Assembly (NCBI RefSeq): GCF_902713425.1
Contig: NC_081217.1
Location: forward strand, 17,140,159-17,204,158
DNA from: Acipenser ruthenus
Taxonomy: Eukaryota; Chordata; Actinopteri; Acipenseriformes; Acipenseridae
Reading direction: 5' to 3'
DNA length: 64,000 nt
Part shown: positions 49,576-62,200 of the stretch, piece by piece
Position numbering within the stretch: position 1 is the stretch's first letter
How the letters are laid out: every line of letters starts with the position of its first letter
Program-made: the position numbers and the translations under genes
The notes under the pieces: model-generated
The model's input: only the letters and a program-made list of their open reading frames with translations
What the model was told of the DNA's origin: nothing
Databases searched by the model: none

Positions 49576-49645
49576 AGGGTTGGAAATAAAGACTAAATGA
49601 GTATGTAACAAGCTCAGGAATGGACTGAACTGCAATAGGACAGAG
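49576..49645. repeat. MITE family A fragment
   Basis: GCAGGGTTGGAAATAAAGAC followed by GTAACAAGCTCAGGAATGGA and AACTGCAATAGGA: collapsed remains of both arms. Confidence 0.5.
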
Positions 49646-49812
49646 ACGCGATCCACTGTTATAAAAAACACATTACTTTACTCAATAACAAAAGTTGACA
49701 ACATGCGCTGGAATGATCTGCTCATGAATCTGCTTGATATGACTCAGGCTGCTCAGTCAATCCTGAGGCTCCTGGGTGATGCCAAGCTCATCGCTCACCT
49801 GACATGAGTTCT

Positions 49813-49818
49813 TTTATT
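49813..49818 (-). terminator. Candidate med20 polyadenylation signal
   Basis: AATAAA on the minus strand, 388 bp past the med20 stop codon. No nearer canonical signal was seen. Confidence 0.4.
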
Positions 49819-50205
49819 CTGGTTTATCACTCCATATCCACTCATATAACTGAGAAAACTGTAGATTTACACCACAAAAAGCACTGACAAAGCCTTCTTG
49901 TTTCTAAGATTATAACAAAGCATCTAGTGGCACTACTACGGAAACAGAATATCTTTACGATAACCGAGTGTTTAAAACTACATGTAAACTTGGAACTCCT
50001 TTGTTAATTCTTGATACACACTCGTTGATTTGTTTTAAAGTCACTTGCAGGGCTGATTTCACGTAGCCTGGCATTGCAGGTGTCACCTTCAGAAACTCTG
50101 TCTCAGTGAGCTGGTGGAGAGAGAGGGCCAGTCCGATCGAAGCTGCAGGAGATAGAGAGCGTCTATCCCGAGTCTCCTCTCTTAAAGGAGCCTCCTGGTA
50201 CCCTC

Positions 50206-52666
50206 TCAGCGCATGCCGCTCCCCGTTGCTGCCTGCTGTTTGCGGAGCTTGCTGAAGAGCTCCAGGTACTGTGCCATGGTGTCGGACGGGCTGTACACCC
50301 CGTCTGTCTTCACACCAAACACGGACGGCACGCCGGGGATGTGAGAGGGCAGGAAGCTCTGCATGAACTCCATCAGCAGGTTCCAGCAGTCGTTGGCAGT
50401 GACGCACGGGCAGTACTCCACCTGCAACGAGAAATGAGATGCAGGCGTCACAAAAAAAAAAAGCACAGGGGCAGAACACACAGCCATCACTGCAGCTGAG
50501 GCGAAGCAAGACAGGCAGGTACCCGTGTTGCAGGGAGTAGGATGGGCTTGGAACTCACGCTAGCCCCACGCCCAGTCCTGGGTTTCAGAAATGATTTCAA
50601 TGATCAGGAACCAAGAGTGTGATGTTAAATAAATTGTTATACCCTATAAGGTTGAGTTCACTTTGCATGGTGAATGATTTTGCATGGGGAAATTAGTGAG
50701 CCTACAGACTGGTGTGGTATGGCTTATTGACACTGCGATGAGAAGCATGGTCAGTTTCAGAGCAGATTTACCAGGGGCGTGATTCTGTTCACTAGTCAGC
50801 AAGACAGGGATGTGGGCAGCGTGTTTTTTCTCTCACCTCCACGGTAATGCCACGTGCGCTGGACGCTATGGTGGCGGTGCCCACCTTGACCAGAAAGTCG
50901 CAGTACTGGTAGCGCGCCCCGCGGCTCTCCACCTTGTTGCTCTTGGCGTTCTGGAAGTAGCTCTTCAGCTTGATCATCAGCACGTCAAAGTTGGGGTCAG
51001 CCACCAGGCAGGGTCCATTCTCGAAGAGAGCAAAGCAGCTGAGCGGAGCCTCAGAGTTGTGCATGACGTACAGGAACTTGGGGGGCTGGCCTGCAGAGGG
51101 GACATTACGGCATGATTTCCCCCATTAAAGAAAGACGTGATATTATAATGAATCTTGACAGAGTCATTCGTAAACCCGTGCCCATCTATTACATTGCTGC
51201 CTAATATGTTTCTGGAGTGTGAGATCATCATAGCACAGAACAATGCACTGCAAACTAGACTGATTAAATTATTTCACCCTCAACATGGAATGGAAATAAG
51301 ACTCGCAGTTTCACTCATTCCCGGTTTTAATGTGAGCTTAATTAGCCAGAGTGTACAGGTAACTCACGTGTGCCTTATTAAACTCCTAACAAAACCAGGA
51401 AGGGATCAAGCTGCTGTGCAATGGGAGTCTTATTTCCATCCCTGAATAAGACACTTCAGGCATTCCAGGTTTTGCTGCAAGCTTTTCCTCTCCATGCGAA
51501 CAAGCGAAGCTGGATGAAATTCAACACGACTTTCAATGACAGCACAGTTTGACCCCGTTGGGTATGAGACACGAAACCGTACTGTCTGAGGAGACGGCAT
51601 TACTCCATCTCATCCCTGCAGTAACATTCCTCACCGGGACTGCCGATGGCCCCTGCGTGGTAGGTCTCGCAGTCCACACAGAAGTTCCCCTGCTTCACGG
51701 CACCCAGCTGCTCCAGCTTCCTGTTCAGCATCTCCACAGTCTGCTGCACGCTCTTCCCCTCCGCCACCGGAACCTGGGACACGCTGCGCGCACGGAACAC
51801 AATGACAATCTCACACACACACACACACACACAGGGTTAGGCACATCAATTTGAATTCCATTTCCAATTCCTTTTTAAAAACAACTCCCAATTCCAAGTG
51901 AAATTGATATTTTAGAGACGTAAGTGTTGTGATTGATCACCTGCTTTCATTTGAAAACCAATTCAACTGAATAACTGTGACTTCAATCGAAGTGATTTGT
52001 TGCCACGGCTAGAAACTCATTTTAATTGCAATTTTGATCAAAGATGTGATGGAGTTGATTAAAAGGGATTTGGAATTGGGAATTGATTTTAAAAAGGAAT
52101 TGGAATTGAAAAACAGGAATTGAACCCAACCCTGCACATAACAGGGATGGGACTGAGACTCCCATTGCATCGCATTAAGATCCATCCCGGGTTTTACTGT
52201 GAGATGTATATGGAAATCCCAGGGTGTCTCAAAGCCTGGAATTGCGCAGACCGCGATGTAATGGGTATCTTATCCAGCCCTGAAAACTCTTAATGCACAC
52301 ACGGCGTTCTCCCAGGCACGGTCTGTAGAGATCCGGCATCCAGGCGTGGCTACAGACTGCATGAATGAATTCACCTTGTACTGACCGCCTTGAAAGCTCA
52401 CACACAAGATAAATAAACAATTCGCTTTTTATAACATAACAGACAAGCTCGATTAATAACATGACGAATCAGCGCCTGTGCAATTTGCACATTTGTAGTA
52501 CAGAACATCATGGAGTAGTGAGTGTATGTTCGTGTAATTGCACTTTCCTGGTATTGTACAATAACACACACTAACAGTAACAGTCTGACAGGTTTCTGCA
52601 GCATGCTCCTCAATCTGTTTTATTTTTTTTATGGTGTATAAAGCGTTCTTACCAAGTGACTCCCAT
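50206..52666 (-). CDS. med20: Mediator complex subunit 20
   Basis: Four coding exons on the minus strand: 52666-52653 (only 14 bp), 51783-51635, 51090-50837 and 50421-50206. Phases agree and give 210 aa (human 212). The start MGVTC is split across the tiny first exon and then reads [17 protein letters not shown], as in human MED20. Later blocks are [35 protein letters not shown], and the end [23 protein letters not shown]20 is a TBP-like-fold protein of the Mediator head, where it pairs with MED18 and helps RNA polymerase II initiation. The gene lies head to head with bysl, 548 bp between start codons, as in human. One palindromic MITE A and one MITE B lie in its introns. Confidence 0.96.
51283..51444. 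mobile_element. Palindromic MITE family A copy
   Basis: GGAATGGAAATAAGACTC on the left and AATGGGAGTCTTATTTCC + ATCCCTG on the right. It lies in the med20 intron 2. Confidence 0.8.
51832..52134. mobile_element. Palindromic MITE family B copy, full
   Basis: It begins CAGGGTTAGGCACATCAATT and ends GAATTGAACCCAACCCTG. The inner words AATTCCAATTCC and GGAATTGGAATTG mirror each other. It is about 300 bp, in med20 intron 1, and directly adjoins a MITE A copy to its right. Confidence 0.8.
52142..52283. mobile_element. Palindromic MITE family A copy, worn
   Basis: CAGGGATGGGACTGAGACTC on the left and TCTTATCCAGCCCTG on the right. The centre is diverged and shortened. Confidence 0.6.
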
Positions 52667-52806
52667 CGCACGTCAAAATCCAACTTCAAACGAGACGCTT
52701 CCTGCGTGAAAAAACATTTCAAACGCGAAACATCCTGTGTGGAGTTGTACGGCGTGGCGGAAATGACATCACCTCTAAGCAAAAACAAACCTACCCTATA
52801 GTATTA

Positions 52807-52842
<36 letters not shown>

Positions 52843-53214
52843 TACGTATTAGCTAAGTATTTTATATTACATCTTATTTATTGTAAAAAATAAATAAATA
52901 AAAAAACAACACCACAAAATGAAATACAATAAATGTCGCCATGATTGTGAGGGGCGGTGTTGTGTTAAGCTAACATTTCTCCAAATGCGCATCTCGAACT
53001 CTAGCCAACGATATTTATGTATCTGTGGCGCTACAGCGGAAGAGCTGAGGTTGTTTCACTTCGCGCATGCGTGTCTGTTTTGCTCCACGTTTGGACCCCA
53101 TGTGCGTTCTGAGAATAACACCCGGGACTTGAACGTGCAGCACGTGTGTACCGGATTACAGTTAAAAAAACAAAACACTAACAGCCCGCTGAACCGAGCA
53201 CACCGGTCTGAAAC
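52667..53214. promoter_or_regulatory. Shared head-to-head promoter region of med20 and bysl
   Basis: Only 548 bp separate the two start codons, so both promoters must lie here. It contains a TAA/ATA microsatellite (52807-52842), an A/T-rich stretch, and on the bysl side a more CpG-bearing segment from about 52.93 kb on (GTGAGGGGCGGTG, TTCGCGCATGCG). No TATA box is obvious for bysl. Transcription start sites cannot be placed from sequence alone. Confidence 0.6.
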
Positions 53215-56200
53215 ATGCCGAAATCGAAGAAATCCAGAGGCGGGGGAGACGGGGGCGATCTGAAAACCATGAAGGGTATGCCGCTGGCTGATCAGATACT
53301 GCAGGGCGGTGCAGTGAGGCCGAGCGGCCGGGTGAAGAGCCGCGACCACCGGGAGGAGGGAGAGGACCAGTACGTCAACGAGAAGCTGTCCCGGAAGATC
53401 CTGGAACAGGCCAGGATCCAGCAAGAGGAACTGGAAGCGGAGTACGGGACCGGGAGCAAGGCGGAGAGGAAAAAAACACAGACCACTGTCCTGGGTAAGA
53501 GAAGAATGCTACCGCTGACTGTGCGGACCCTGCAATACCGCTAGCGAATATCTTCTGCGGCTCTGTCGAGAAACCGTGGAATAGGAGTTTAAAAACGACA
53601 AACTAACAAAAAACGGAGTTGTTCGAACCAGTAGGAAATCGTAGTAGCAGCAGTTAGTGATTTCCTATACCAGTACAAATTCTACTACCAGTAAGAACCC
53701 CACAGAAAGACTGCTGCCAGGGGCCAGAGGAAAAGAGGAATACTTCTGTTTTATTGGCTGGGGTTAGAGAAAATGAGATGGGTGGTTATATTATGAATTT
53801 GTTTTGTACAGCTACCGGCAACACCGGTGTTGGCACATACCTGGGTCGACTGTTTTATCGTGCAAGCTAAGCTATATTAAAAAAATGCGTGCACAAGACT
53901 GTTTAAAAGCGATATATACAGATATATCCAATGGAGTAAATGCCGGTCACTGTCATGTTGTCGGTAACAGTTTTGCATCTTAGAGACGCACTCAATGTAG
54001 AAACATTTCAAATAGAAGGCTCTCTTAAAGCGCATTGAAGATGGTGAAAAATACTTTCTATCGAAACATTGCCCATAATTTCATGTGAATTTATTTTTGT
54101 GCTATACAGCAGACCTGTTATAATTGCAGCAGAATGGTTTGCCGAAATTATAATTACAATGGTATTTAGTTCAATTACAGTTAGTTACGCAGCAGTAATT
54201 ATAATTAAAATTACAATTACACTAAAGTAATGTAAACTACAAACATTACTGTATTGTAAACAATCGGGCAGTAATCACAGGTACATACAGAAACATACTA
54301 TATCATTTTTTTCAAACGAATGGGGTCACTATAAGTGGTCAAATACTTGTAAATGAATGACAGATAAATGCGTTGTTAAACACTTGAAATGTACCCCAGG
54401 TGTGCCTCCCTGTCCTGGTTCTGAGCCGGCATGTTCTTGTGTGTCGACAGGTTCTGGGTCCCGGGACTCTGACTCGGAGGATGATTGGCCCTGCCTGGGG
54501 TCTCATGCTGGCAGAGAGGAGGAGGAGGAGGGGTGTGGGGGCGCAGCTGTGCAGGTCGACACGGAGGATGAGAAGGCCATCGAGATGTTCATGAACAAGA
54601 ACCCGCCTCTCAGGTACTGACCCAGCCGCACCACAAACTGAAGGCCATGTAACCCCACTGCAATCTTGTGTGACCAGCTATAGTTAGGGTGTGACTTCCC
54701 AGCACTGTCACCTATGGTAGTTCATGTGTATGCATTTTGTATAGAGGAGTGATGAAAATCTCCAAGCATTTTACAAAGCAAGGTACTGCAGCTGGTATTC
54801 CAGAGATGAAAATAAGACTCCTGTTGCATAGCAGTTTCACCCATTCCAGGTTTTACTACAAGCTTGGTTAGCCACGATGTCTTATTGAACTCATAGTAGG
54901 AGGAATGGATCAAACTGCTATGCAATAGGAGTCTTATTTCCATCCCTGTCATCCAACCAGCCATTACCTGCGCTCAGTTGCTAGAGCTAACAAGGAGTAA
55001 GAAAATTAAGCGCTCCTTTAACGGTGAAGCCTGGAAAGGGCTTCAAATGCATTGCAAACGGGGATCTTATCTGCGCCCCTGCCCCTCCTCTCCTGGCAGA
55101 CAGACGCTGGCTGACATCATCATGGAGAAGATCACAGAGAAGCAGACGGAGGTGGAGACGATGATGTCCGAGGTGTCGGGGGTGCCAATGCCACAGCTGG
55201 ACCCCAGAGTGCTGGAGGTGTACAAAGGGGTGAAAGAGGTGAGGCGGGGGTAACCGAGCCCGGGGAACAGGGGGGGGGTCTTCATAATGAGTAACCTGGA
55301 AAGAAGTGCATTCAGATCCCTAAGTGTAGAGATCAGGGTTGGGGCCTGCTTTTCAATTCCAATTACATTTTCAAATCAATTTCCAATTCCAATTCAAAGG
55401 AATTGGGATTGATATTTCAGACACAGAGTAATTGTTGTGATTGTTCAATTGCTTTCATCTGAAGCCAGTTTAATTCACTGAGAGTGACTTCAATTGAAGT
55501 AATTTGTTGCCTCTCTGCAGCATCATCCTGTATTTGTTCACAGACACATCTTCTCTAACTTTTAGAAGCAACAACACATATTACGTTCTTGACAGTAAGT
55601 TAATATATAGAAGACACGTTTTTAATTTCACGGAGTATTCGATTTCAATAAAATATTATCGATTTTCTTATCGTGGGATCCCAATCGATAGATTATCATT
55701 ATCGTTACAAGCCTCGTTTTTATGAAATCACATGACTTGAGCTCAGTACTTTATCCCAAGGGACAATACTACTCAAACAATCAACACAGCTATCTGCTCA
55801 CTATTTCAAATGCAAATAGCATTATCTATGTTAGGGCTGTCAGTTAAGCCTCAAAATAGCAATCGATTAATTGGGCACACAAAATATAATCGTTCGAGTA
55901 AATATCGATGATTGTACCGCCCACATACATTTCACTCCATTCCTCTCCCCCTGACGTGATTATTTTAATATCAGTGCAGTTTTAGTAAAAGCTTCTGCAC
56001 AACAATTGAATGCGAGGGGTAAAAAAAAAAACATTCACAACAAGCCTAAAGCAAGTTTAACACACTACAGGGGTGTTAATAAAATATTTATTCCAAACAG
56101 ATTACAGTACTCTCTCTCTCTCGCTCTCCCTCCCCCCCCCCCCCTCCCCCCCCAGGTTCTCTCTAAATACCGCAGTGGGAAGCTGCCCAAAGCGTTCAAG

Positions 56201-58064
56201 ATCATCCCAGCGCTGTCCAACTGGGAGCAGGTTCTGTACATCACTGATCCTGAGGGCTGGTCTGCAGCCGCGATGTACCAGGCAACCCGGTAAAGAGCTG
56301 CACTGTGGACTGGAGGGGAGGGGTTGCCTTTTCTCCTGCACCCTGTAGTGCGAGATAGAGATAGAGAGAAAGCTGGGTGCTGAAGTTAGTGTGGATTTGA
56401 ACTTTGCAGCTGTTCCCCATCTGGCCCTTTAAGCACTACACATTGGACCCAGGGGGCTGGGGGGTTGGGAGAATTTTGAATCGGATAGTGTGTTTTAGGT
56501 GGTGTGTCGTAGCTCACTGATAAACCACCGTCCTCTTCCTGCAGGATCTTCTCCTCCAACCTGAAGGAGCGCATGGCTCAGCGCTTCTACAACCTGGTGT
56601 TGCTGCCCCGCGTCCGAGACGACATCGCGGAGTACAAGAGGCTCAACTTCCACTTGTACAGCGCGCTGAAGAAGGCGCTCTTCAAACCCGGAGCCTGGTT
56701 CAAAGGTGAGGGGCAGCGCATGAGAAATCACGCTCTCCGTGGAGAATTCCAGCACGTCTTGCCCTGTGTAAAGATGCCATCCTGTGCACAGAACACAGAG
56801 GACGGAACTCTGAAGTTAAAAAAAGAAACTTGAGTACAATCTCTGTTCTTGTGGTTTATAATACGTTTAGTCCTGTAGTGTGTCTCTTATTATGAACGTA
56901 GATCAGGAATGGGAAATAAGACTCCTGTTGCATAGCAGTTTCACCCATTCCAGGTTTTTATATGGGCTTCATTAGCCACCAGTGTATAGGCAACAAGCTT
57001 ACTTGTTAAACTCCTTGTAAAACCAGAAATGGGTCATTGGGAGTCTTATTTCCGTCCCTGTAACAGAGAAACATTTCACACAGCTTGAGCAGCCAGGCAT
57101 TTGGACTCAAGTGTTTTTCGGTGTCTTTAAGTTTCTTGTAGTATGTGTAAATGCAGCCCCAGCTTGTTGTTGTGACGTGTATTAATTAGTGAGCCTCGCT
57201 GCCTCGTCCCTGTGCAGGAATCCTGATCCCGCTGTGTGAGTCTGGGACCTGCACCCTTCGCGAGGCTGTGATCATCGGCAGCATCCTCACAAAGTGCTCC
57301 ATCCCGGTGCTGCACTGCAGGTACGCGAGCGGACAGCCCTCTTAGCTTAATAAGCAAATGCTGAATGCCCGTGCTTTCTTAAATTGGAAATATGTCAGCT
57401 GAAGTTATAAACAAAATCCATTCCATCCGTTAGTTCTGTCTTGTCAGTTTTTCCCTGCCATACATACAATACAAACATGCAGTGTTTCAGCTATCTGTGG
57501 TAATGCAAACTGCCATCTCTTTCAGCTTTTCAAGTATAGTGTCCAATACCAGTGTTTATTTTTTTTAGTAAACCATCTTTTCATGCATTGCAGTTGTCGG
57601 GTCTAATAAAACTTTTTTTTAGTTGAAACTTTTAACTTTGAAGTGTCGCTGCAGTTGATTTATTTAGTGTGGTTCTGTCTGTGTAACCCCCTCTCTCTCC
57701 TCCCTCCCCCAGTGCAGCGATGCTGAAGGTGGCTGAGATGGATTACAACGGAGCCAACAGCATCTTCCTGCGGCTCATGATCGACAAGAAGTACGCGCTC
57801 CCCTTCCGCGTGATCGACGCCCTGGTCTTCCACTTCCTGCGTTTTCGTAGCGACAAGCGCGAGCTGCCCGTGCTGTGGCACCAGAGCCTGCTGACCTTGG
57901 CACAGCGCTACAAGGAGGACCTGTCCTCCGAGCAGAAGGGGGCGCTGCTGGAGCTGCTCAAGGTGCACACACACCCCAGTATATCTGCAGAGGTCAGGAG
58001 GGAGCTGGTCAACTCCAAGTGTCGAGATCTGGAGACTGCTGAGCCACCCATGGCTTTGGACTGA
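53215..58064 (+). CDS. bysl: Bystin (40S ribosome assembly factor)
   Basis: Seven coding exons: 53215-53494, 54451-54613, 55100-55238, 56156-56289, 56545-56705, 57218-57320 and 57713-58064. Phases 1,2,0,2,1,2 agree and give 443 aa (human 437). The N-terminal part is basic then acidic ([11 protein letters not shown], a Ser/Asp/Glu stretch in exon 2). The bystin domain fills the rest: [79 protein letters not shown] and [20 protein letters not shown]. Bystin is the animal Enp1 and is needed for late nuclear steps of 40S subunit maturation. It ends tail to tail with ccnd3. Intron 3 has a MITE B piece and an unusual C-rich acceptor tract; intron 2 holds a MITE A and intron 5 another. Confidence 0.97.
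53800..54350. other. bysl intron 1 body
   Basis: A/T-rich with overlapping palindromic words such as TAATTATAATTAAAATTACAA. No gene or named repeat is recognised. Confidence 0.5.
54801..54949. mobile_element. Palindromic MITE family A copy
   Basis: CAGAGATGAAAATAAGACTC and the inverse GAGTCTTATTTCCATCCCTG, with both inner arms (TTTCACCCATTCCAGG, GGAATGGATCAAACTG). It lies in bysl intron 2. Confidence 0.8.
55333..55525. mobile_element. MITE family B, left part
   Basis: CAGGGTTGGGGCCTGCTTTTC then AATTCCAATTAC and AGGAATTGGGATTGATATTTCA. The right arm is missing. It lies in bysl intron 3. Confidence 0.65.
56904..57060. mobile_element. Palindromic MITE family A copy
   Basis: CAGGAATGGGAAATAAGACTC and the inverse GGGAGTCTTATTTCCGTCCCTG with the family centre. 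It lies in bysl intron 5. Confidence 0.8.
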
Positions 58065-58308
58065 CCCTAAAACACACAGTGCACAGATTACAAGATACAC
58101 AGCCTTGAGGGCTCTATAGTGTGAACTGGTTTTCATATGGCTGTATCTCTTGCACTCTTCTTATTGAGATGGGACATATAATGTGAGGCTTGTAACTGCA
58201 GCTTTACCATGAGGGAGTGCCTGTAGATGCTGTTGTGATGCTATGTGCCAAGAGTGCTTATCATTGTGTGTAGTGTTCTGTACAGACTGGGGTTCACAAA
58301 AGGTTATA

Positions 58309-58314
58309 ATTAAA
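58309..58314 (+). terminator. Candidate bysl polyadenylation signal
   Basis: ATTAAA about 245 bp after the stop codon; a variant signal, chosen because no AATAAA occurs before it. Confidence 0.4.
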
Positions 58315-58694
58315 GATAACTAATTTGAGGTGATGTAGGTTCCCCACCCAATATCTCAATGGACTGATTTAAATGCACAGAATTAAACCAGTTGGATGGA
58401 GATGTATCCCACAGGAGCAGCCTGGTCATTTTTACACACAGATTTGTAATTTAAAAGCTGCAGTCATTATGTGTAAAATTATACATTCAGATGTTTGGTT
58501 TCTGTTTATCGAGGATTGTCGCTCCTTCCCACCCATCTGTCTAATCCCACTAACGCACAGGTCTGCTTAAAAGTGGAACTAACAGTGCGTTTAAAAACAA
58601 ACGGGTTTCAGGTACCGTGTATAGACTGTTCTGCAAGAAACTGAGACAGACACGAAAAGAAATGCAATGACTGGCCAGCTTATTTTTAATTGTT
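58315..58694. other. Short intergenic gap between the bysl and ccnd3 ends
   Basis: The genes converge here. I see no repeat or RNA gene in these 380 bp. Confidence 0.5.
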
Positions 58695-58700
58695 TTTATT
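58695..58700 (-). terminator. Candidate ccnd3 polyadenylation signal
   Basis: AATAAA on the minus strand, about 540 bp past the ccnd3 stop codon, within a T-rich (minus: A-rich) stretch; another lies at about 58.74 kb. Confidence 0.45.
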
Positions 58701-59239
58701 CATTTCATTTTGAAACCTTAAACAGAAGCAGCATTTTTTTTTTTATTAGATTTTTTTTTGGTTCAGAACTATGTTGATATGCAGCAGACACTTGTGAGGC
58801 AGTGTAAGAGATGAGATGGGAGGTCCTTTTATAAACAGAGCACCCAGACCGCTGCTAGATTGGCCCTGGCTGGGTATTACAGCACTCGGGCAGGCTCGTG
58901 GGAAACAGCAGCTCCCTGCAGCGTAAACCCTAAACTTCTCTGAGAACAATGGCTTTACAAAAACAAAAGCCAACCAATACAAAAATTCAACATTGAATAC
59001 AGCCTTTTTTTCTGAAGCTATAAAACATTGGCACAACAGCAAAAACAAAAACAACTTCAGTGCATTGACTAGTGGGGGTGAGATGACCACTCCCCCTAAA
59101 AATCAGGGCAGGACTGATGTAACAGGAATAGCATGCTACAAAATGTTGTAGATTTCATTCTCAGTCCTGCACCCTGACAGTGCTTGTGCAGTAACAGCAG
59201 CCTTCACAGTTGTTTCTCCGTGTCTCTCCCCCGGGTGCA

Positions 59240-62200
59240 TTAGGCAGTGGGTACAGAATCCTCCCCAGCCTCCAGCTCTTTGGCTGGGCTGGGGGATAGA
59301 AGCACATCCCAGAGGTCGGTGGGGGTTCTGGGGGTGCTTTGCTCAGGGCTCTCCGACAGGCTGCCCTCCTTGGGCAGGTTGTATTGGAGTGCGTTCTCTA
59401 TTTGCTCCAGGCAGGATCGCAGGCAGTCCTAGGGGGAGGAGGGGGAGACAGCCAGTGTTACAGGGTCCACTTTTAAAAACAGCACCCAACATACACGTTA
59501 CACTTATTACAGCCTGGGGACTTGGGATGGATATTTTAGAGGCAGAATTGTTGCTTTAATTTGAAGCTAATTGACTAAAAGCGACTTCAATGTAAGTTAT
59601 GTGTTGCCACTGTGAGAAGCTAATTTTTAAAGAATACTGCGGATTGCAGTTTTGATCAATGATGTGTTGGAATTGATTAAGAGGGAACAGGAATTGACCC
59701 CATACCCTGGTACTGTTGCTATTAATGTATAGCGTATTATTAATGTGCAGGGTTTGCTGTTAACTGTAAGTGAACATGTGTTTTCATCCTTTTTTTCTTT
59801 GTTGGGACAATTAGTTACTTGATTCCCCCCAGCTTGGGTTGTTATAATCGATGGGGCAGCAGTGCACGTTTCACAATCCATGAAAACAAATGGAAATAAC
59901 ACTTTGCAGTCGTGATAGCAAGAAACGCACACGTGCAGCGAAGCCTGATTCATGCAAAGACACGATCAGAAATACCCTGGTCCTCCAGCATGCATTCGGG
60001 TGAATAAACCCTGCCTCAGAAAAGCTGTGCTTGGCAGTTTTCAGAAAGGTTTCCGTTGAGAGCGCTGGGGCTGCAGTGGCTGAGCTGGTGCTCGTTCCCC
60101 TTGCAAGGGTGGGAGGTGTGGACCAGCAGTTCTGAGAAGCAGGGAGGATGTGGGAGAGCTTGTCATCTTGCTCCACACCGTCATGGAAACAAACTGCCTT
60201 CAGAGCAGAACGGTGTGCTGACTAGGGTAGGGGCTTGTTAAACAGACTGCCCCATATTCTACAAACAATGTATTTTTATTATTTACATACATGAATCTAC
60301 CAGATGTAAAGTCAAGGGTTTTCTTGCTGTAGTATCAGTAAATGCTGACCTATAGCTTTTGTGAAAGCTGTGCCTCGTACGTGAAGTATTCCTGACTAAA
60401 ATGAATTCCTGCACACGGGAGCTCACCACGTCAGTCGCTGTGATTGTAGCGAGCCGCTCCAGCAGCAAGTCATTGGAGAGGGCGGGCTCTGGGATCTCAA
60501 GCCCTCGAATCGCAGCTGCAACGCTGCCCGACGCGATCATGGAGGGCGGGCACATCCAGAACTTCAAATCTGGAAACGAGAACCCGTTACAATGTGGAGC
60601 CCCGAATGTGTTCAGAAAAGAAATCCACTTAACACGTTCTTTTTGTATTTCATATTTCAAATTTGACAGTAGTTAATGCATTGGTGCTGCACTGTACAAT
60701 ATAACAGGACACTGAAATGTAAAAACCCATGTAGATCTCCATAATGCAGAAAGTAACAGATCTGTAAGATAGGAATTTTGCCTACAAGTGACAGCCAAAA
60801 ATGAAATGTTTCCTGTGAAAGTTGTTACAGCTTTAACGGCACTACTGCAGGAGGTATATTTACAGGAAAACTGCTCCAGATTCTTTTTCCACGTGTATCT
60901 CGTGAAGTACAGCAGACCAACTTGCCCATATTTACACAAATCATCTCTGAATGATTCTCACATCTCATACTGCTAAACAAGGCTGAAGTCAGGGTGAAGT
61001 GATTTTTCGTTTACTACTTGCAGGGGTTGGGGTCAGTTCCTATTTTTCAATTCCAATTTCTTTTTAAAATCAATTCCCATTCCTTCAAAGGAATTGATGT
61101 GCGAGACCTTTTTGCGATTTTTCAGGTGTTTTCATTTGGAGCACCAATTGACTAACACTGAGTTCAATTGAAATAATGCGTTGCCACTGTGAGAAGCTCA
61201 TTTTAACAGAATACTGCTAATTGTAATCTTGATCAATGATGTGTTGGAATGGATTCAAAGGGAATAGGAATTGAAAAACAGGAACTGACTCCACCCCTGA
61301 GCACTGGCACGGGTAGTCGTTTTTGCATGTTTCATTTTTGTATGGCTTTAACTGCACTGTAACATGCATGGCTGTCCCTGCTTGGTTGTGGGGCGAGGCC
61401 CAGCTGCTGCAGTACCTATGGCACACATGGCAATGAAGACGTGGGCATGCTTGTGGACCAGGGCCAGGCTGGCGCTGGGCATGGGGGGCAGCCTCTGAAG
61501 AATGAGTTCCAGGAAGTCGCTAGCCACCACGGACGCCAGGTCCCACTTCAGCTTCCCAGCGACCACCAGCTCCCAGTCCTGTGAACAGAACCACAGCATT
61601 ACATCCACTGGGACATGAAGGAATAGGCGCAACCCAGCACAAAGCACAGCATGCAGCTCGGCACAGCCGCTATCTAGTTACATGCAGTGCAGCAGGGTCC
61701 TCCAGGTTTCAAAGCAATTAACTGTCCTGATGGGAGGTTTGCAAGCCTCAATTCCAATAACGGCCTGCCAATTACATTCCAAGGACGCTTTAGAAAGGAT
61801 TTTCTTTTTTTGAATCGCTGTCTAACTGGTAGCTACTACAAGGACCTAAGAACTTACATGAAAATCGGGTAGTTGTTTGCTTGTATGTGTTTTTACAGTA
61901 ATTCAGGTCCATGCTATCCGGGCTGAGGATCAGATGCAGGATGGAAATCAGAACCCGTTGCACAGCAGTTTGATGCATTTCTGGTTTTGTTAGGAGTTTA
62001 ATCAGACGCACCTGAGCTTGTTACCTACACACTGTGGCTAATCAAGCTCGTAGTAAAACCTGGAATGCGTGAATCTGTCATGCAACAGGAGTCTTATTTC
62101 CATCACTGGTCAGATGGTCTGGTTTTACTGTAGCTGGACCACTGGACAGAAATTGAGAGGAAGCAACAGGGACCCTGAGTTCTATAGAGCTGTATTTTAA

